Shown: one piece after another, positions 22,152-34,421 of the stretch
How the letters are laid out: every line of letters starts with the position of its first letter
How positions within the stretch are numbered: position 1 is the stretch's first letter
From: Erythrophleum ivorense
Taxonomy: Eukaryota; Streptophyta; Magnoliopsida; Fabales; Fabaceae
Assembly (NCBI GenBank): GCA_026724425.1
Contig: JAIUCV010001288.1
Coordinates: 61,409-125,408, forward strand
Length of the DNA stretch: 64,000 nucleotides
Direction of reading: 5' to 3'
Made by a program: the position numbers and the translations under genes
The notes under the pieces: model-generated
Database searches by the model: none
What the model was told of the DNA's origin: nothing
What the model saw: only the letters and a program-made list of their open reading frames with translations

Positions 22152-22270
22152 GGGTGCGATCATACCAGCACTAATTCACCGGATCCCATCAGAACTCCGC
22201 AGTTAAGCGTGCTTGGGCGAGAGTAGTACTAGGATGGGTGACCTCCCGGGAAGTCCTCGTGTTGCACCCC
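22152..22270 (+). rRNA. 5S ribosomal RNA, gene 46 (T25 allele)
   Basis: Spacer S2 with T25, no A, T19. Counterpart of gene 39. Confidence 0.96.
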
Positions 22271-22637
22271 TTTTTTTTTTTTTTTTTTTCGTTTTAAATC
22301 CGAAAATTCTGGAAGGCGTATCTGTAAGACCGTGTGGACGTACACCGCCCACAGCCCCTTCTCGCGAAGCCCCAAGAGTGCTTTAGGTGTCTAAACATCG
22401 TTTGTGCCCAAAATAACGACGTTTATATGCTTTTCCGGGCCATTTTCTACAACGGACTCCGAATCAAAGAATACAAAGCGGTATGCTACGTGTTCTTAGG
22501 ATGCATCCATCATTCCTCTCTTAGAAAGCCTACCCAACAGTCCGGACCGGGCCTAAGCATCAAGTGGGGCCCACGCCGAATGAGCGTCCAAGATCCTTTT
22601 GGGAAAGGATATATGCGATTGCGCGTTATATACAAAC

Positions 22638-22756
22638 GGGTGCGATCATACCAGCACTAATGCACCGGATCCCATCAGAACTCCGCAGTTAAGCGTGCTT
22701 GGGCGAGAGTAGTACTAGGATGGGTGACCTCCCGGGAAGTCCTCGTGTTGCACCCC
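22638..22756 (+). rRNA. 5S ribosomal RNA, gene 47
   Basis: Spacer S1, G25, A + T18. First unit clearly shared with the distant block starting at gene 94 (22854 bases away). Confidence 0.98.
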
Positions 22757-23123
22757 ATTTTTTTTTTTTTTTTTTCGTTTTAAATCCGAAAATTCTGGAA
22801 GGCGTATCTGTAAGACCGTGTGGACGTACACCGCCCACAGCCCCTTCTCGCGAAGCCCCAAGAGTGCTTTAGGTGTCTAAACATCGTTTGTGCCCAAAAT
22901 AACGACGTTTAGATGCTTTTCCGGGCCATTTTCTACAACGGACTCCGAATCAAAGAATACAAAGCGGTATGCTACGTGTTCTTAGGATGCATCCATCATT
23001 CCTCTCTTAGAAAGCCTACCCAACAGTCCGGACCGGGCCTAAGCATCAAGTGGGGCCCACGCCGAATGAGCGTCCAAGATCCTTTTGGGAAAGGATATAT
23101 GCGATTGCGCGTTATATACAAAC

Positions 23124-23242
23124 GGGTGCGATCATACCAGCACTAATTCACCGGATCCCATCAGAACTCCGCAGTTAAGCGTGCTTGGGCGAGAGTAGTA
23201 CTAGGATGGGTGACCTCCCGGGAAGTCCTCGTGTTGCACCCC
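23124..23242 (+). rRNA. 5S ribosomal RNA, gene 48 (T25 allele)
   Basis: Spacer S2, T25, no A, T19. Counterpart of gene 41 (3401 bases) and gene 95. Confidence 0.96.
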
Positions 23243-23609
23243 TTTTTTTTTTTTTTTTTTTCGTTTTAAATCCGAAAATTCTGGAAGGCGTATCTGTAAG
23301 ACCGTGTGGACGTACACCGCCCACAGCCCCTTCTCGCGAAGCCCCAAGAGTGCTTTAGGTGTCTAAACATCGTTTGTGCCCAAAATAACGACGTTTATAT
23401 GCTTTTCCGGGCCATTTTCTACAACGGACTCCGAATCAAAGAATACAAAGCGGTATGCTACGTGTTCTTAGGATGCATCCATCATTCCTCTCTTAGAAAG
23501 CCTACCCAACAGTCCGGACCGGGCCTAAGCATCAAGTGGGGCCCACGCCGAATGAGCGTCCAAGATCCTTTTGGGAAAGGATATATGCGATTGCGCGTTA
23601 TATACAAAC

Positions 23610-23728
23610 GGGTGCGATCATACCAGCACTAATGCACCGGATCCCATCAGAACTCCGCAGTTAAGCGTGCTTGGGCGAGAGTAGTACTAGGATGGGTGAC
23701 CTCCCGGGAAGTCCTCGTGTTGCACCCC
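23610..23728 (+). rRNA. 5S ribosomal RNA, gene 49
   Basis: Spacer S1, G25, no A, T19: the rare junction again, as in its counterparts 42 and 96. Confidence 0.98.
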
Positions 23729-24095
23729 TTTTTTTTTTTTTTTTTTTCGTTTTAAATCCGAAAATTCTGGAAGGCGTATCTGTAAGACCGTGTGGACGTA
23801 CACCGCCCACAGCCCCTTCTCGCGAAGCCCCAAGAGTGCTTTAGGTGTCTAAACATCGTTTGTGCCCAAAATAACGACGTTTAGATGCTTTTCCGGGCCA
23901 TTTTCTACAACGGACTCCGAATCAAAGAATACAAAGCGGTATGCTACGTGTTCTTAGGATGCATCCATCATTCCTCTCTTAGAAAGCCTACCCAACAGTC
24001 CGGACCGGGCCTAAGCATCAAGTGGGGCCCACGCCGAATGAGCGTCCAAGATCCTTTTGGGAAAGGATATATGCGATTGCGCGTTATATACAAAC

Positions 24096-24214
24096 GGGTG
24101 CGATCATACCAGCACTAATGCACCGGATCCCATCAGAACTCCGCAGTTAAGCGTGCTTGGGCGAGAGTAGTACTAGGATGGGTGACCTCCCGGGAAGTCC
24201 TCGTGTTGCACCCC
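24096..24214 (+). rRNA. 5S ribosomal RNA, gene 50
   Basis: Spacer S2, G25, A + T17, matching genes 43 and 97. Confidence 0.98.
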
Positions 24215-24580
24215 ATTTTTTTTTTTTTTTTTCGTTTTAAATCCGAAAATTCTGGAAGGCGTATCTGTAAGACCGTGTGGACGTACACCGCCCACAGCCC
24301 CTTCTCGCGAAGCCCCAAGAGTGCTTTAGGTGTCTAAACATCGTTTGTGCCCAAAATAACGACGTTTAGACGCTTTTCCGGGCCATTTTCTACTACGGAC
24401 TCCGAATCAAAGAATACAAAGCGGTATGCTACGTGTTCTTAGGATGCATCCATCATTCCTCTCTTAGAAAGCCTACCCAACAGTCCGGACCAGGCCTAAG
24501 CATCAAGTGGGGCCCACACCGAATGAACATCCAAGATCCTTTTGGGAAAGGATATATGCGATTGCGCGTTATATACAAAC

Positions 24581-24699
24581 GGGTGCGATCATACCAGCAC
24601 TAATGCACCGGATCCCATCAGAACTCCGCAGTTAAGCGTGCTTGGGCGAGAGTAGTACTAGGATGGGTGACCTCCCGGGAAGTCCTCGTGTTGCACCCC
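24581..24699 (+). rRNA. 5S ribosomal RNA, gene 51
   Basis: Spacer S4, G25, A + T19. Confidence 0.98.
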
Positions 24700-25067
24700 A
24701 TTTTTTTTTTTTTTTTTTTCGTTTTAAATCCGAAAATTCTGGAAGGCGTATCTGTAAGACCGTGTGGACGTACACCGCCCACAGCCCCTTCTCGCGAAGC
24801 CCCAAGAGTGCTTTAGGTGTCTAAACATCGTTTGTGCCCAAAATAACGACGTTTAGACGCTTTTCCGGGCCATTTTCTACTACGGACTCCGAATCAAAGA
24901 ATACAAAGCGGTATGCTACGTGTTCTTAGGATGCATCCATCATTCCTCTCTTAGAAAGCCTACCCAACAGTCCGGACCGGGCCTAAGCATCAAGTGGGGC
25001 CCACGCCGAATGAGCGTCCAAGATCCTTTTGGGAAAGGATATATGCGATTGCGCGTTATATACAAAC

Positions 25068-25186
25068 GGGTGCGATCATACCAGCACTAATTCACCGGAT
25101 CCCATCAGAACTCCGCAGTTAAGCGTGCTTGGGCGAGAGTAGTACTAGGATGGGTGACCTCCCGGGAAGTCCTCGTGTTGCACCCC
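25068..25186 (+). rRNA. 5S ribosomal RNA, gene 52 (T25 allele)
   Basis: Spacer S3, T25, no A, T18. Ends the second 7-unit block. Confidence 0.96.
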
Positions 25187-25552
25187 TTTTTTTTTTTTTT
25201 TTTTCGTTTTAAATCCGAAAATTCTGGAAGGCGTATCTGTAAGACCGTGTGGACGTACACCGCCCACAGCCCCTTCTCGCGAAGCCCCAAGAGTGCTTTA
25301 GGTGTCTAAACATCGTTTGTGCCCAAAATAACGACGTTTAGACGCTTTTCCGGGCCATTTTCTACTACGGACTCCGAATCAAAGAATACAAAGCGGTATG
25401 CTACGTGTTCTTAGGATGCATCCATCATTCCTCTCTTAGAAAGCCTACCCAACAGTCCGGACCGGGCCTAAGCATCAAGTGGGGCCCACGCCGAATGAGC
25501 GTCCAAGATCCTTTTGGGAAAGGATATATGCGATTGCGCGTTATATACAAAC

Positions 25553-25671
25553 GGGTGCGATCATACCAGCACTAATGCACCGGATCCCATCAGAACTCCG
25601 CAGTTAAGCGTGCTTGGGCGAGAGTAGTACTAGGATGGGTGACCTCCCGGGAAGTCCTCGTGTTGCACCCC
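25553..25671 (+). rRNA. 5S ribosomal RNA, gene 53
   Basis: Spacer S3 with G25, A + T18. Completes an S2-S4-S3/T25-S3/G25 block (genes 50-53) also seen at genes 2-5. Confidence 0.98.
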
Positions 25672-26038
25672 ATTTTTTTTTTTTTTTTTTCGTTTTAAAT
25701 CCGAAAATTCTGGAAGGCGTATCTGTAAGACCGTGTGGACGTACACCGCCCACAGCCCCTTCTCGCGAAGCCCCAAGAGTGCTTTAGGTGTCTAAACATC
25801 GTTTGTGCCCAAAATAACGACGTTTAGATGCTTTTCCGGGCCATTTTCTACAACGGACTCCGAATCAAAGAATACAAAGCGGTATGCTACGTGTTCTTAG
25901 GATGCATCCATCATTCCTCTCTTAGAAAGCCTACCCAACAGTCCGGACCGGGCCTAAGCATCAAGTGGGGCCCACGCCGAATGAGCGTCCAAGATCCTTT
26001 TGGGAAAGGATATATGCGATTGCGCGTTATATACAAAC

Positions 26039-26157
26039 GGGTGCGATCATACCAGCACTAATTCACCGGATCCCATCAGAACTTCGCAGTTAAGCGTGCT
26101 TGGGCGAGAGTAGTACTAGGATGGGTGACCTCCCGGGAAGTCCTCGTGTTGCACCCC
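26039..26157 (+). rRNA. 5S ribosomal RNA, gene 54 (T25 and C46T)
   Basis: Spacer S2, T25, and C-to-T at 26084 (gene position 46), which turns the G31-C46 pair of helix III into G-U. It keeps the A before T18, unlike other T25 genes. Only gene 101 has the same set. Confidence 0.95.
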
Positions 26158-26524
26158 ATTTTTTTTTTTTTTTTTTCGTTTTAAATCCGAAAATTCTGGA
26201 AGGCGTATCTGTAAGACCGTGTGGACGTACACCGCCCACAGCCCCTTCTCGCGAAGCCCCAAGAGTGCTTTAGGTGTCTAAACATCGTTTGTGCCCAAAA
26301 TAACGACGTTTAGACGCTTTTCCGGGCCATTTTCTACTACGGACTCCGAATCAAAGAATACAAAGCGGTATGCTACGTGTTCTTAGGATGCATCCATCAT
26401 TCCTCTCTTAGAAAGCCTACCCAACAGTCCGGACCGGGCCTAAGCATCAAGTGGGGCCCACGCCGAATGAGCGTCCAAGATCCTTTTGGGAAAGGATATA
26501 TGCGATTGCGCGTTATATACAAAC

Positions 26525-26643
26525 GGGTGCGATCATACCAGCACTAATGCACCGGATCCCATCAGAACTCCGCAGTTAAGCGTGCTTGGGCGAGAGTAGT
26601 ACTAGGATGGGTGACCTCCCGGGAAGTCCTCGTGTTGCACCCC
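26525..26643 (+). rRNA. 5S ribosomal RNA, gene 55
   Basis: Spacer S3, G25, A + T18. Confidence 0.98.
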
Positions 26644-27010
26644 ATTTTTTTTTTTTTTTTTTCGTTTTAAATCCGAAAATTCTGGAAGGCGTATCTGTAA
26701 GACCGTGTGGACGTACACCGCCCACAGCCCCTTCTCGCGAAGCCCCAAGAGTGCTTTAGGTGTCTAAACATCGTTTGTGCCCAAAATAACGACGTTTAGA
26801 TGCTTTTCCGGGCCATTTTCTACAACGGACTCCGAATCAAAGAATACAAAGCGGTATGCTACGTGTTCTTAGGATGCATCCATCATTCCTCTCTTAGAAA
26901 GCCTACCCAACAGTCCGGACCGGGCCTAAGCATCAAGTGGGGCCCACGCCGAATGAGCGTCCAAGATCCTTTTGGGAAAGGATATATGCGATTGCGCGTT
27001 ATATACAAAC

Positions 27011-27129
27011 GGGTGCGATCATACCAGCACTAATTCACCGGATCCCATCAGAACTCCGCAGTTAAGCGTGCTTGGGCGAGAGTAGTACTAGGATGGGTGA
27101 CCTCCCGGGAAGTCCTCGTGTTGCACCCC
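27011..27129 (+). rRNA. 5S ribosomal RNA, gene 56 (T25 allele)
   Basis: Spacer S2, T25, no A, T19. Confidence 0.96.
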
Positions 27130-27496
27130 TTTTTTTTTTTTTTTTTTTCGTTTTAAATCCGAAAATTCTGGAAGGCGTATCTGTAAGACCGTGTGGACGT
27201 ACACCGCCCACAGCCCCTTCTCGCGAAGCCCCAAGAGTGCTTTAGGTGTCTAAACATCGTTTGTGCCCAAAATAACGACGTTTATATGCTTTTCCGGGCC
27301 ATTTTCTACAACGGACTCCGAATCAAAGAATACAAAGCGGTATGCTACGTGTTCTTAGGATGCATCCATCATTCCTCTCTTAGAAAGCCTACCCAACAGT
27401 CCGGACCGGGCCTAAGCATCAAGTGGGGCCCACGCCGAATGAGCGTCCAAGATCCTTTTGGGAAAGGATATATGCGATTGCGCGTTATATACAAAC

Positions 27497-27615
27497 GGGT
27501 GCGATCATACCAGCACTAATGCACCGGATCCCATCAGAACTCCGCAGTTAAGCGTGCTTGGGCGAGAGTAGTACTAGGATGGGTGACCTCCCGGGAAGTC
27601 CTCGTGTTGCACCCC
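27497..27615 (+). rRNA. 5S ribosomal RNA, gene 57
   Basis: Spacer S1, G25, A + T18. Confidence 0.98.
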
Positions 27616-27982
27616 ATTTTTTTTTTTTTTTTTTCGTTTTAAATCCGAAAATTCTGGAAGGCGTATCTGTAAGACCGTGTGGACGTACACCGCCCACAGC
27701 CCCTTCTCGCGAAGCCCCAAGAGTGCTTTAGGTGTCTAAACATCGTTTGTGCCCAAAATAACGACGTTTAGATGCTTTTCCGGGCCATTTTCTACAACGG
27801 ACTCCGAATCAAAGAATACAAAGCGGTATGCTACGTGTTCTTAGGATGCATCCATCATTCCTCTCTTAGAAAGCCTACCCAACAGTCCGGACCGGGCCTA
27901 AGCATCAAGTGGGGCCCACGCCGAATGAGCGTCCAAGATCCTTTTGGGAAAGGATATATGCGATTGCGCGTTATATACAAAC

Positions 27983-28101
27983 GGGTGCGATCATACCAGC
28001 ACTAATGCACCGGATCCCATCAGAACTCCGCAGTTAAGCGTGCTTGGGCGAGAGTAGTACTAGGATGGGTGACCTCCCGGGAAGTCCTCGTGTTGCACCC
28101 C
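27983..28101 (+). rRNA. 5S ribosomal RNA, gene 58
   Basis: Spacer S2, G25, A + T18. Confidence 0.98.
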
Positions 28102-28468
28102 ATTTTTTTTTTTTTTTTTTCGTTTTAAATCCGAAAATTCTGGAAGGCGTATCTGTAAGACCGTGTGGACGTACACCGCCCACAGCCCCTTCTCGCGAAG
28201 CCCCAAGAGTGCTTTAGGTGTCTAAACATCGTTTGTGCCCAAAATAACGACGTTTAGACGCTTTTCCGGGCCATTTTCTACTACGGACTCCGAATCAAAG
28301 AATACAAAGCGGTATGCTACGTGTTCTTAGGATGCATCCATCATTCCTCTCTTAGAAAGCCTACCCAACAGTCCGGACCAGGCCTAAGCATCAAGTGGGG
28401 CCCACACCGAATGAACATCCAAGATCCTTTTGGGAAAGGATATATGCGATTGCGCGTTATATACAAAC

Positions 28469-28587
28469 GGGTGCGATCATACCAGCACTAATGCACCGGA
28501 TCCCATCAGAACTCCGCAGTTAAGCGTGCTTGGGCGAGAGTAGTACTAGGATGGGTGACCTCCCGGGAAGTCCTCGTGTTGCACCCC
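28469..28587 (+). rRNA. 5S ribosomal RNA, gene 59
   Basis: Spacer S4, G25, A + T19. Last unit shared with the distant block ending at gene 106. Confidence 0.98.
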
Positions 28588-28955
28588 ATTTTTTTTTTTT
28601 TTTTTTTCGTTTTAAATCCGAAAATTCTGGAAGGCGTATCTGTAAGACCGTGTGGACGTACACCGCCCACAGCCCCTTCTCGCGAAGCCCCAAGAGTGCT
28701 TTAGGTGTCTAAACATCGTTTGTGCCCAAAATAACGACGTTTAGACGCTTTTCCGGGCCATTTTCTACTACGGACTCCGAATCAAAGAATACAAAGCGGT
28801 ATGCTACGTGTTCTTAGGATGCATCCATCATTCCTCTCTTAGAAAGCCTACCCAACAGTCCGGACCAGGCCTAAGCATCAAGTGGGGCCCACACCGAATG
28901 AACATCCAAGATCCTTTTGGGAAAGGATATATGCGATTGCGCGTTATATACAAAC

Positions 28956-29074
28956 GGGTGCGATCATACCAGCACTAATGCACCGGATCCCATCAGAACT
29001 CCGCAGTTAAGCGTGCTTGGGCGAGAGTAGTACTAGGATGGGTGACCTCCCGGGAAGTCCTCGTGTTGCACCCC
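28956..29074 (+). rRNA. 5S ribosomal RNA, gene 60
   Basis: Spacer S4, G25, A + T19. The only place where two S4 units are adjacent (59, 60). Starts a 7-unit block. Confidence 0.98.
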
Positions 29075-29442
29075 ATTTTTTTTTTTTTTTTTTTCGTTTT
29101 AAATCCGAAAATTCTGGAAGGCGTATCTGTAAGACCGTGTGGACGTACACCGCCCACAGCCCCTTCTCGCGAAGCCCCAAGAGTGCTTTAGGTGTCTAAA
29201 CATCGTTTGTGCCCAAAATAACGACGTTTAGACGCTTTTCCGGGCCATTTTCTACTACGGACTCCGAATCAAAGAATACAAAGCGGTATGCTACGTGTTC
29301 TTAGGATGCATCCATCATTCCTCTCTTAGAAAGCCTACCCAACAGTCCGGACCGGGCCTAAGCATCAAGTGGGGCCCACGCCGAATGAGCGTCCAAGATC
29401 CTTTTGGGAAAGGATATATGCGATTGCGCGTTATATACAAAC

Positions 29443-29561
29443 GGGTGCGATCATACCAGCACTAATTCACCGGATCCCATCAGAACTCCGCAGTTAAGCG
29501 TGCTTGGGCGAGAGTAGTACTAGGATGGGTGACCTCCCGGGAAGTCCTCGTGTTGCACCCC
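29443..29561 (+). rRNA. 5S ribosomal RNA, gene 61 (T25 allele)
   Basis: Spacer S3, T25, no A, T19. Confidence 0.96.
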
Positions 29562-29928
29562 TTTTTTTTTTTTTTTTTTTCGTTTTAAATCCGAAAATTC
29601 TGGAAGGCGTATCTGTAAGACCGTGTGGACGTACACCGCCCACAGCCCCTTCTCGCGAAGCCCCAAGAGTGCTTTAGGTGTCTAAACATCGTTTGTGCCC
29701 AAAATAACGACGTTTATATGCTTTTCCGGGCCATTTTCTACAACGGACTCCGAATCAAAGAATACAAAGCGGTATGCTACGTGTTCTTAGGATGCATCCA
29801 TCATTCCTCTCTTAGAAAGCCTACCCAACAGTCCGGACCGGGCCTAAGCATCAAGTGGGGCCCACGCCGAATGAGCGTCCAAGATCCTTTTGGGAAAGGA
29901 TATATGCGATTGCGCGTTATATACAAAC

Positions 29929-30047
29929 GGGTGCGATCATACCAGCACTAATGCACCGGATCCCATCAGAACTCCGCAGTTAAGCGTGCTTGGGCGAGAG
30001 TAGTACTAGGATGGGTGACCTCCCGGGAAGTCCTCGTGTTGCACCCC
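29929..30047 (+). rRNA. 5S ribosomal RNA, gene 62
   Basis: Spacer S1, G25, A + T18. Confidence 0.98.
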
Positions 30048-30414
30048 ATTTTTTTTTTTTTTTTTTCGTTTTAAATCCGAAAATTCTGGAAGGCGTATCT
30101 GTAAGACCGTGTGGACGTACACCGCCCACAGCCCCTTCTCGCGAAGCCCCAAGAGTGCTTTAGGTGTCTAAACATCGTTTGTGCCCAAAATAACGACGTT
30201 TAGATGCTTTTCCGGGCCATTTTCTACAACGGACTCCGAATCAAAGAATACAAAGCGGTATGCTACGTGTTCTTAGGATGCATCCATCATTCCTCTCTTA
30301 GAAAGCCTACCCAACAGTCCGGACCGGGCCTAAGCATCAAGTGGGGCCCACGCCGAATGAGCGTCCAAGATCCTTTTGGGAAAGGATATATGCGATTGCG
30401 CGTTATATACAAAC

Positions 30415-30533
30415 GGGTGCGATCATACCAGCACTAATGCACCGGATCCCATCAGAACTCCGCAGTTAAGCGTGCTTGGGCGAGAGTAGTACTAGGATGG
30501 GTGACCTCCCGGGAAGTCCTCGTGTTGCACCCC
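30415..30533 (+). rRNA. 5S ribosomal RNA, gene 63
   Basis: Spacer S2, G25, A + T19. Confidence 0.98.
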
Positions 30534-30901
30534 ATTTTTTTTTTTTTTTTTTTCGTTTTAAATCCGAAAATTCTGGAAGGCGTATCTGTAAGACCGTGTG
30601 GACGTACACCGCCCACAGACCCTTCTCGCGAAGCCCCAAGAGTGCTTTAGGTGTCTAAACATCGTTTGTGCCCAAAATAACGACGTTTAGACGCTTTTCC
30701 GGGCCATTTTCTACTACGGACTCCGAATCAAAGAATACAAAGCGGTATGCTACGTGTTCTTAGGATGCATCCATCATTCCTCTCTTAGAAAGCCTACCCA
30801 ACAGTCCGGACCGGGCCTAAGCATCAAGTGGGGCCCACGCCGAATGAGCGTCCAAGATCCTTTTGGGAAAGGATATATGCGATTGCGCGTTATATACAAA
30901 C

Positions 30902-31020
30902 GGGTGCGATCATACCAGCACTAATTCACCGGATCCCATCAGAACTCCGCAGTTAAGCGTGCTTGGGCGAGAGTAGTACTAGGATGGGTGACCTCCCGGG
31001 AAGTCCTCGTGTTGCACCCC
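30902..31020 (+). rRNA. 5S ribosomal RNA, gene 64 (T25 allele)
   Basis: Spacer S3 with a private C-to-A at 30619 (CCACAGACC). T25, no A, T19. Confidence 0.96.
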
Positions 31021-31387
31021 TTTTTTTTTTTTTTTTTTTCGTTTTAAATCCGAAAATTCTGGAAGGCGTATCTGTAAGACCGTGTGGACGTACACCGCCC
31101 ACAGCCCCTTCTCGCGAAGCCCCAAGAGTGCTTTAGGTGTCTAAACATCGTTTGTGCCCAAAATAACGACGTTTATATGCTTTTCCGGGCCATTTTCTAC
31201 AACGGACTCCGAATCAAAGAATACAAAGCGGTATGCTACGTGTTCTTAGGATGCATCCATCATTCCTCTCTTAGAAAGCCTACCCAACAGTCCGGACCGG
31301 GCCTAAGCATCAAGTGGGGCCCACGCCGAATGAGCGTCCAAGATCCTTTTGGGAAAGGATATATGCGATTGCGCGTTATATACAAAC

Positions 31388-31506
31388 GGGTGCGATCATA
31401 CCAGCACTAATGCACCGGATCCCATCAGAACTCCGCAGTTAAGCGTGCTTGGGCGAGAGTAGTACTAGGATGGGTGACCTCCCGGGAAGTCCTCGTGTTG
31501 CACCCC
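31388..31506 (+). rRNA. 5S ribosomal RNA, gene 65
   Basis: Spacer S1, G25, A + T18. Confidence 0.98.
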
Positions 31507-31873
31507 ATTTTTTTTTTTTTTTTTTCGTTTTAAATCCGAAAATTCTGGAAGGCGTATCTGTAAGACCGTGTGGACGTACACCGCCCACAGCCCCTTCTCG
31601 CGAAGCCCCAAGAGTGCTTTAGGTGTCTAAACATCGTTTGTGCCCAAAATAACGACGTTTAGATGCTTTTCCGGGCCATTTTCTACAACGGACTCCGAAT
31701 CAAAGAATACAAAGCGGTATGCTACGTGTTCTTAGGATGCATCCATCATTCCTCTCTTAGAAAGCCTACCCAACAGTCCGGACCGGGCCTAAGCATCAAG
31801 TGGGGCCCACACCGAATGAACATCCAAGATCCTTTTGGGAAAGGATATATGCGATTGCGCGTTATATACAAAC

Positions 31874-31992
31874 GGGTGCGATCATACCAGCACTAATGCA
31901 CCGGATCCCATCAGAACTCCGCAGTTAAGCGTGCTTGGGCGAGAGTAGTACTGGGATGGGTGACCTCCCGGGAAGTCCTCGTGTTGCACCCC
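31874..31992 (+). rRNA. 5S ribosomal RNA, gene 66 (mosaic spacer, A80G)
   Basis: The spacer begins as S2 with GGACCGGG, then switches to the S4 sequence CACACCGAATGAACATCC near 31809-31826. The gene has A-to-G at 31953 (position 80, first base of box C), keeps G25, lacks the A and has the shortest T run, T16. It looks like a gene-conversion product plus a private mutation. Confidence 0.94.
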
Positions 31993-32356
31993 TTTTTTTT
32001 TTTTTTTTCGTTTTAAATCCGAAAATTCTGGAAGGCGTATCTGTAAGACCGTGTGGACGTACACCGCCCACAGCCCCTTCTCGCGAAGCCCCAAGAGTGC
32101 TTTAGGTGTCTAAACATCGTTTGTGCCCAAAATAACGACGTTTAGACGCTTTTCCGGGCCATTTTCTACTACGGACTCCGAATCAAAGAATACAAAGCGG
32201 TATGCTACGTGTTCTTAGGATGCATCCATCATTCCTCTCTTAGAAAGCCTACCCAACAGTCCGGACCAGGCCTAAGCATCAAGTGGGGCCCACACCGAAT
32301 GAACATCCAAGATCCTTTTGGGAAAGGATATATGCGATTGCGCGTTATATACAAAC

Positions 32357-32475
32357 GGGTGCGATCATACCAGCACTAATGCACCGGATCCCATCAGAAC
32401 TCCGCAGTTAAGCGTGCTTGGGCGAGAGTAGTACTAGGATGGGTGACCTCCCGGGAAGTCCTCGTGTTGCACCCC
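32357..32475 (+). rRNA. 5S ribosomal RNA, gene 67
   Basis: Spacer S4, G25, A + T19. Counterpart of gene 60 at 3401 bases. Confidence 0.98.
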
Positions 32476-32843
32476 ATTTTTTTTTTTTTTTTTTTCGTTT
32501 TAAATCCGAAAATTCTGGAAGGCGTATCTGTAAGACCGTGTGGACGTACACCGCCCACAGCCCCTTCTCGCGAAGCCCCAAGAGTGCTTTAGGTGTCTAA
32601 ACATCGTTTGTGCCCAAAATAACGACGTTTAGACGCTTTTCCGGGCCATTTTCTACTACGGACTCCGAATCAAAGAATACAAAGCGGTATGCTACGTGTT
32701 CTTAGGATGCATCCATCATTCCTCTCTTAGAAAGCCTACCCAACAGTCCGGACCGGGCCTAAGCATCAAGTGGGGCCCACGCCGAATGAGCGTCCAAGAT
32801 CCTTTTGGGAAAGGATATATGCGATTGCGCGTTATATACAAAC

Positions 32844-32962
32844 GGGTGCGATCATACCAGCACTAATTCACCGGATCCCATCAGAACTCCGCAGTTAAGC
32901 GTGCTTGGGCGAGAGTAGTACTAGGATGGGTGACCTCCCGGGAAGTCCTCGTGTTGCACCCC
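32844..32962 (+). rRNA. 5S ribosomal RNA, gene 68 (T25 allele)
   Basis: Spacer S3, T25, no A, T19. Counterpart of gene 61. Confidence 0.96.
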
Positions 32963-33329
32963 TTTTTTTTTTTTTTTTTTTCGTTTTAAATCCGAAAATT
33001 CTGGAAGGCGTATCTGTAAGACCGTGTGGACGTACACCGCCCACAGCCCCTTCTCGCGAAGCCCCAAGAGTGCTTTAGGTGTCTAAACATCGTTTGTGCC
33101 CAAAATAACGACGTTTATATGCTTTTCCGGGCCATTTTCTACAACGGACTCCGAATCAAAGAATACAAAGCGGTATGCTACGTGTTCTTAGGATGCATCC
33201 ATCATTCCTCTCTTAGAAAGCCTACCCAACAGTCCGGACCGGGCCTAAGCATCAAGTGGGGCCCACGCCGAATGAGCGTCCAAGATCCTTTTGGGAAAGG
33301 ATATATGCGATTGCGCGTTATATACAAAC

Positions 33330-33448
33330 GGGTGCGATCATACCAGCACTAATGCACCGGATCCCATCAGAACTCCGCAGTTAAGCGTGCTTGGGCGAGA
33401 GTAGTACTAGGATGGGTGACCTCCCGGGAAGTCCTCGTGTTGCACCCC
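33330..33448 (+). rRNA. 5S ribosomal RNA, gene 69
   Basis: Spacer S1, G25, A + T18. Counterpart of gene 62. Confidence 0.98.
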
Positions 33449-33815
33449 ATTTTTTTTTTTTTTTTTTCGTTTTAAATCCGAAAATTCTGGAAGGCGTATC
33501 TGTAAGACCGTGTGGACGTACACCGCCCACAGCCCCTTCTCGCGAAGCCCCAAGAGTGCTTTAGGTGTCTAAACATCGTTTGTGCCCAAAATAACGACGT
33601 TTAGATGCTTTTCCGGGCCATTTTCTACAACGGACTCCGAATCAAAGAATACAAAGCGGTATGCTACGTGTTCTTAGGATGCATCCATCATTCCTCTCTT
33701 AGAAAGCCTACCCAACAGTCCGGACCGGGCCTAAGCATCAAGTGGGGCCCACGCCGAATGAGCGTCCAAGATCCTTTTGGGAAAGGATATATGCGATTGC
33801 GCGTTATATACAAAC

Positions 33816-33934
33816 GGGTGCGATCATACCAGCACTAATGCACCGGATCCCATCAGAACTCCGCAGTTAAGCGTGCTTGGGCGAGAGTAGTACTAGGATG
33901 GGTGACCTCCCGGGAAGTCCTCGTGTTGCACCCC
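33816..33934 (+). rRNA. 5S ribosomal RNA, gene 70
   Basis: Spacer S2, G25, A + T19. Counterpart of gene 63. Confidence 0.98.
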
Positions 33935-34302
33935 ATTTTTTTTTTTTTTTTTTTCGTTTTAAATCCGAAAATTCTGGAAGGCGTATCTGTAAGACCGTGT
34001 GGACGTACACCGCCCACAGCCCCTTCTCGCGAAGCCCCAAGAGTGCTTTAGGTGTCTAAACATCGTTTGTGCCCAAAATAACGACGTTTAGACGCTTTTC
34101 CGGGCCATTTTCTACTACGGACTCCGAATCAAAGAATACAAAGCGGTATGCTACGTGTTCTTAGGATGCATCCATCATTCCTCTCTTAGAAAGCCTACCC
34201 AACAGTCCGGACCGGGCCTAAGCATCAAGTGGGGCCCACGCCGAATGAGCGTCCAAGATCCTTTTGGGAAAGGATATATGCGATTGCGCGTTATATACAA
34301 AC

Positions 34303-34421
34303 GGGTGCGATCATACCAGCACTAATTCACCGGATCCCATCAGAACTCCGCAGTTAAGCGTGCTTGGGCGAGAGTAGTACTAGGATGGGTGACCTCCCGG
34401 GAAGTCCTCGTGTTGCACCCC
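34303..34421 (+). rRNA. 5S ribosomal RNA, gene 71 (T25 allele)
   Basis: Spacer S3, T25, no A, T19. Counterpart of gene 64 but without its C-to-A change. Also starts the first of three 5-unit blocks. Confidence 0.96.

Larger units (their letters stand above)
18484..25301 (+). repeat. 7-unit higher-order repeat (genes 39-45 and 46-52), about 3401 bp period
   Basis: Order S2/T25, S1, S2/T25, S1 with no A, S2 with T17, S4, S3/T25, in both copies. The last five pairs are exactly 3401 apart; the first two are 3403 and 3402 because of one or two Ts in the T run. Confidence 0.92.
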
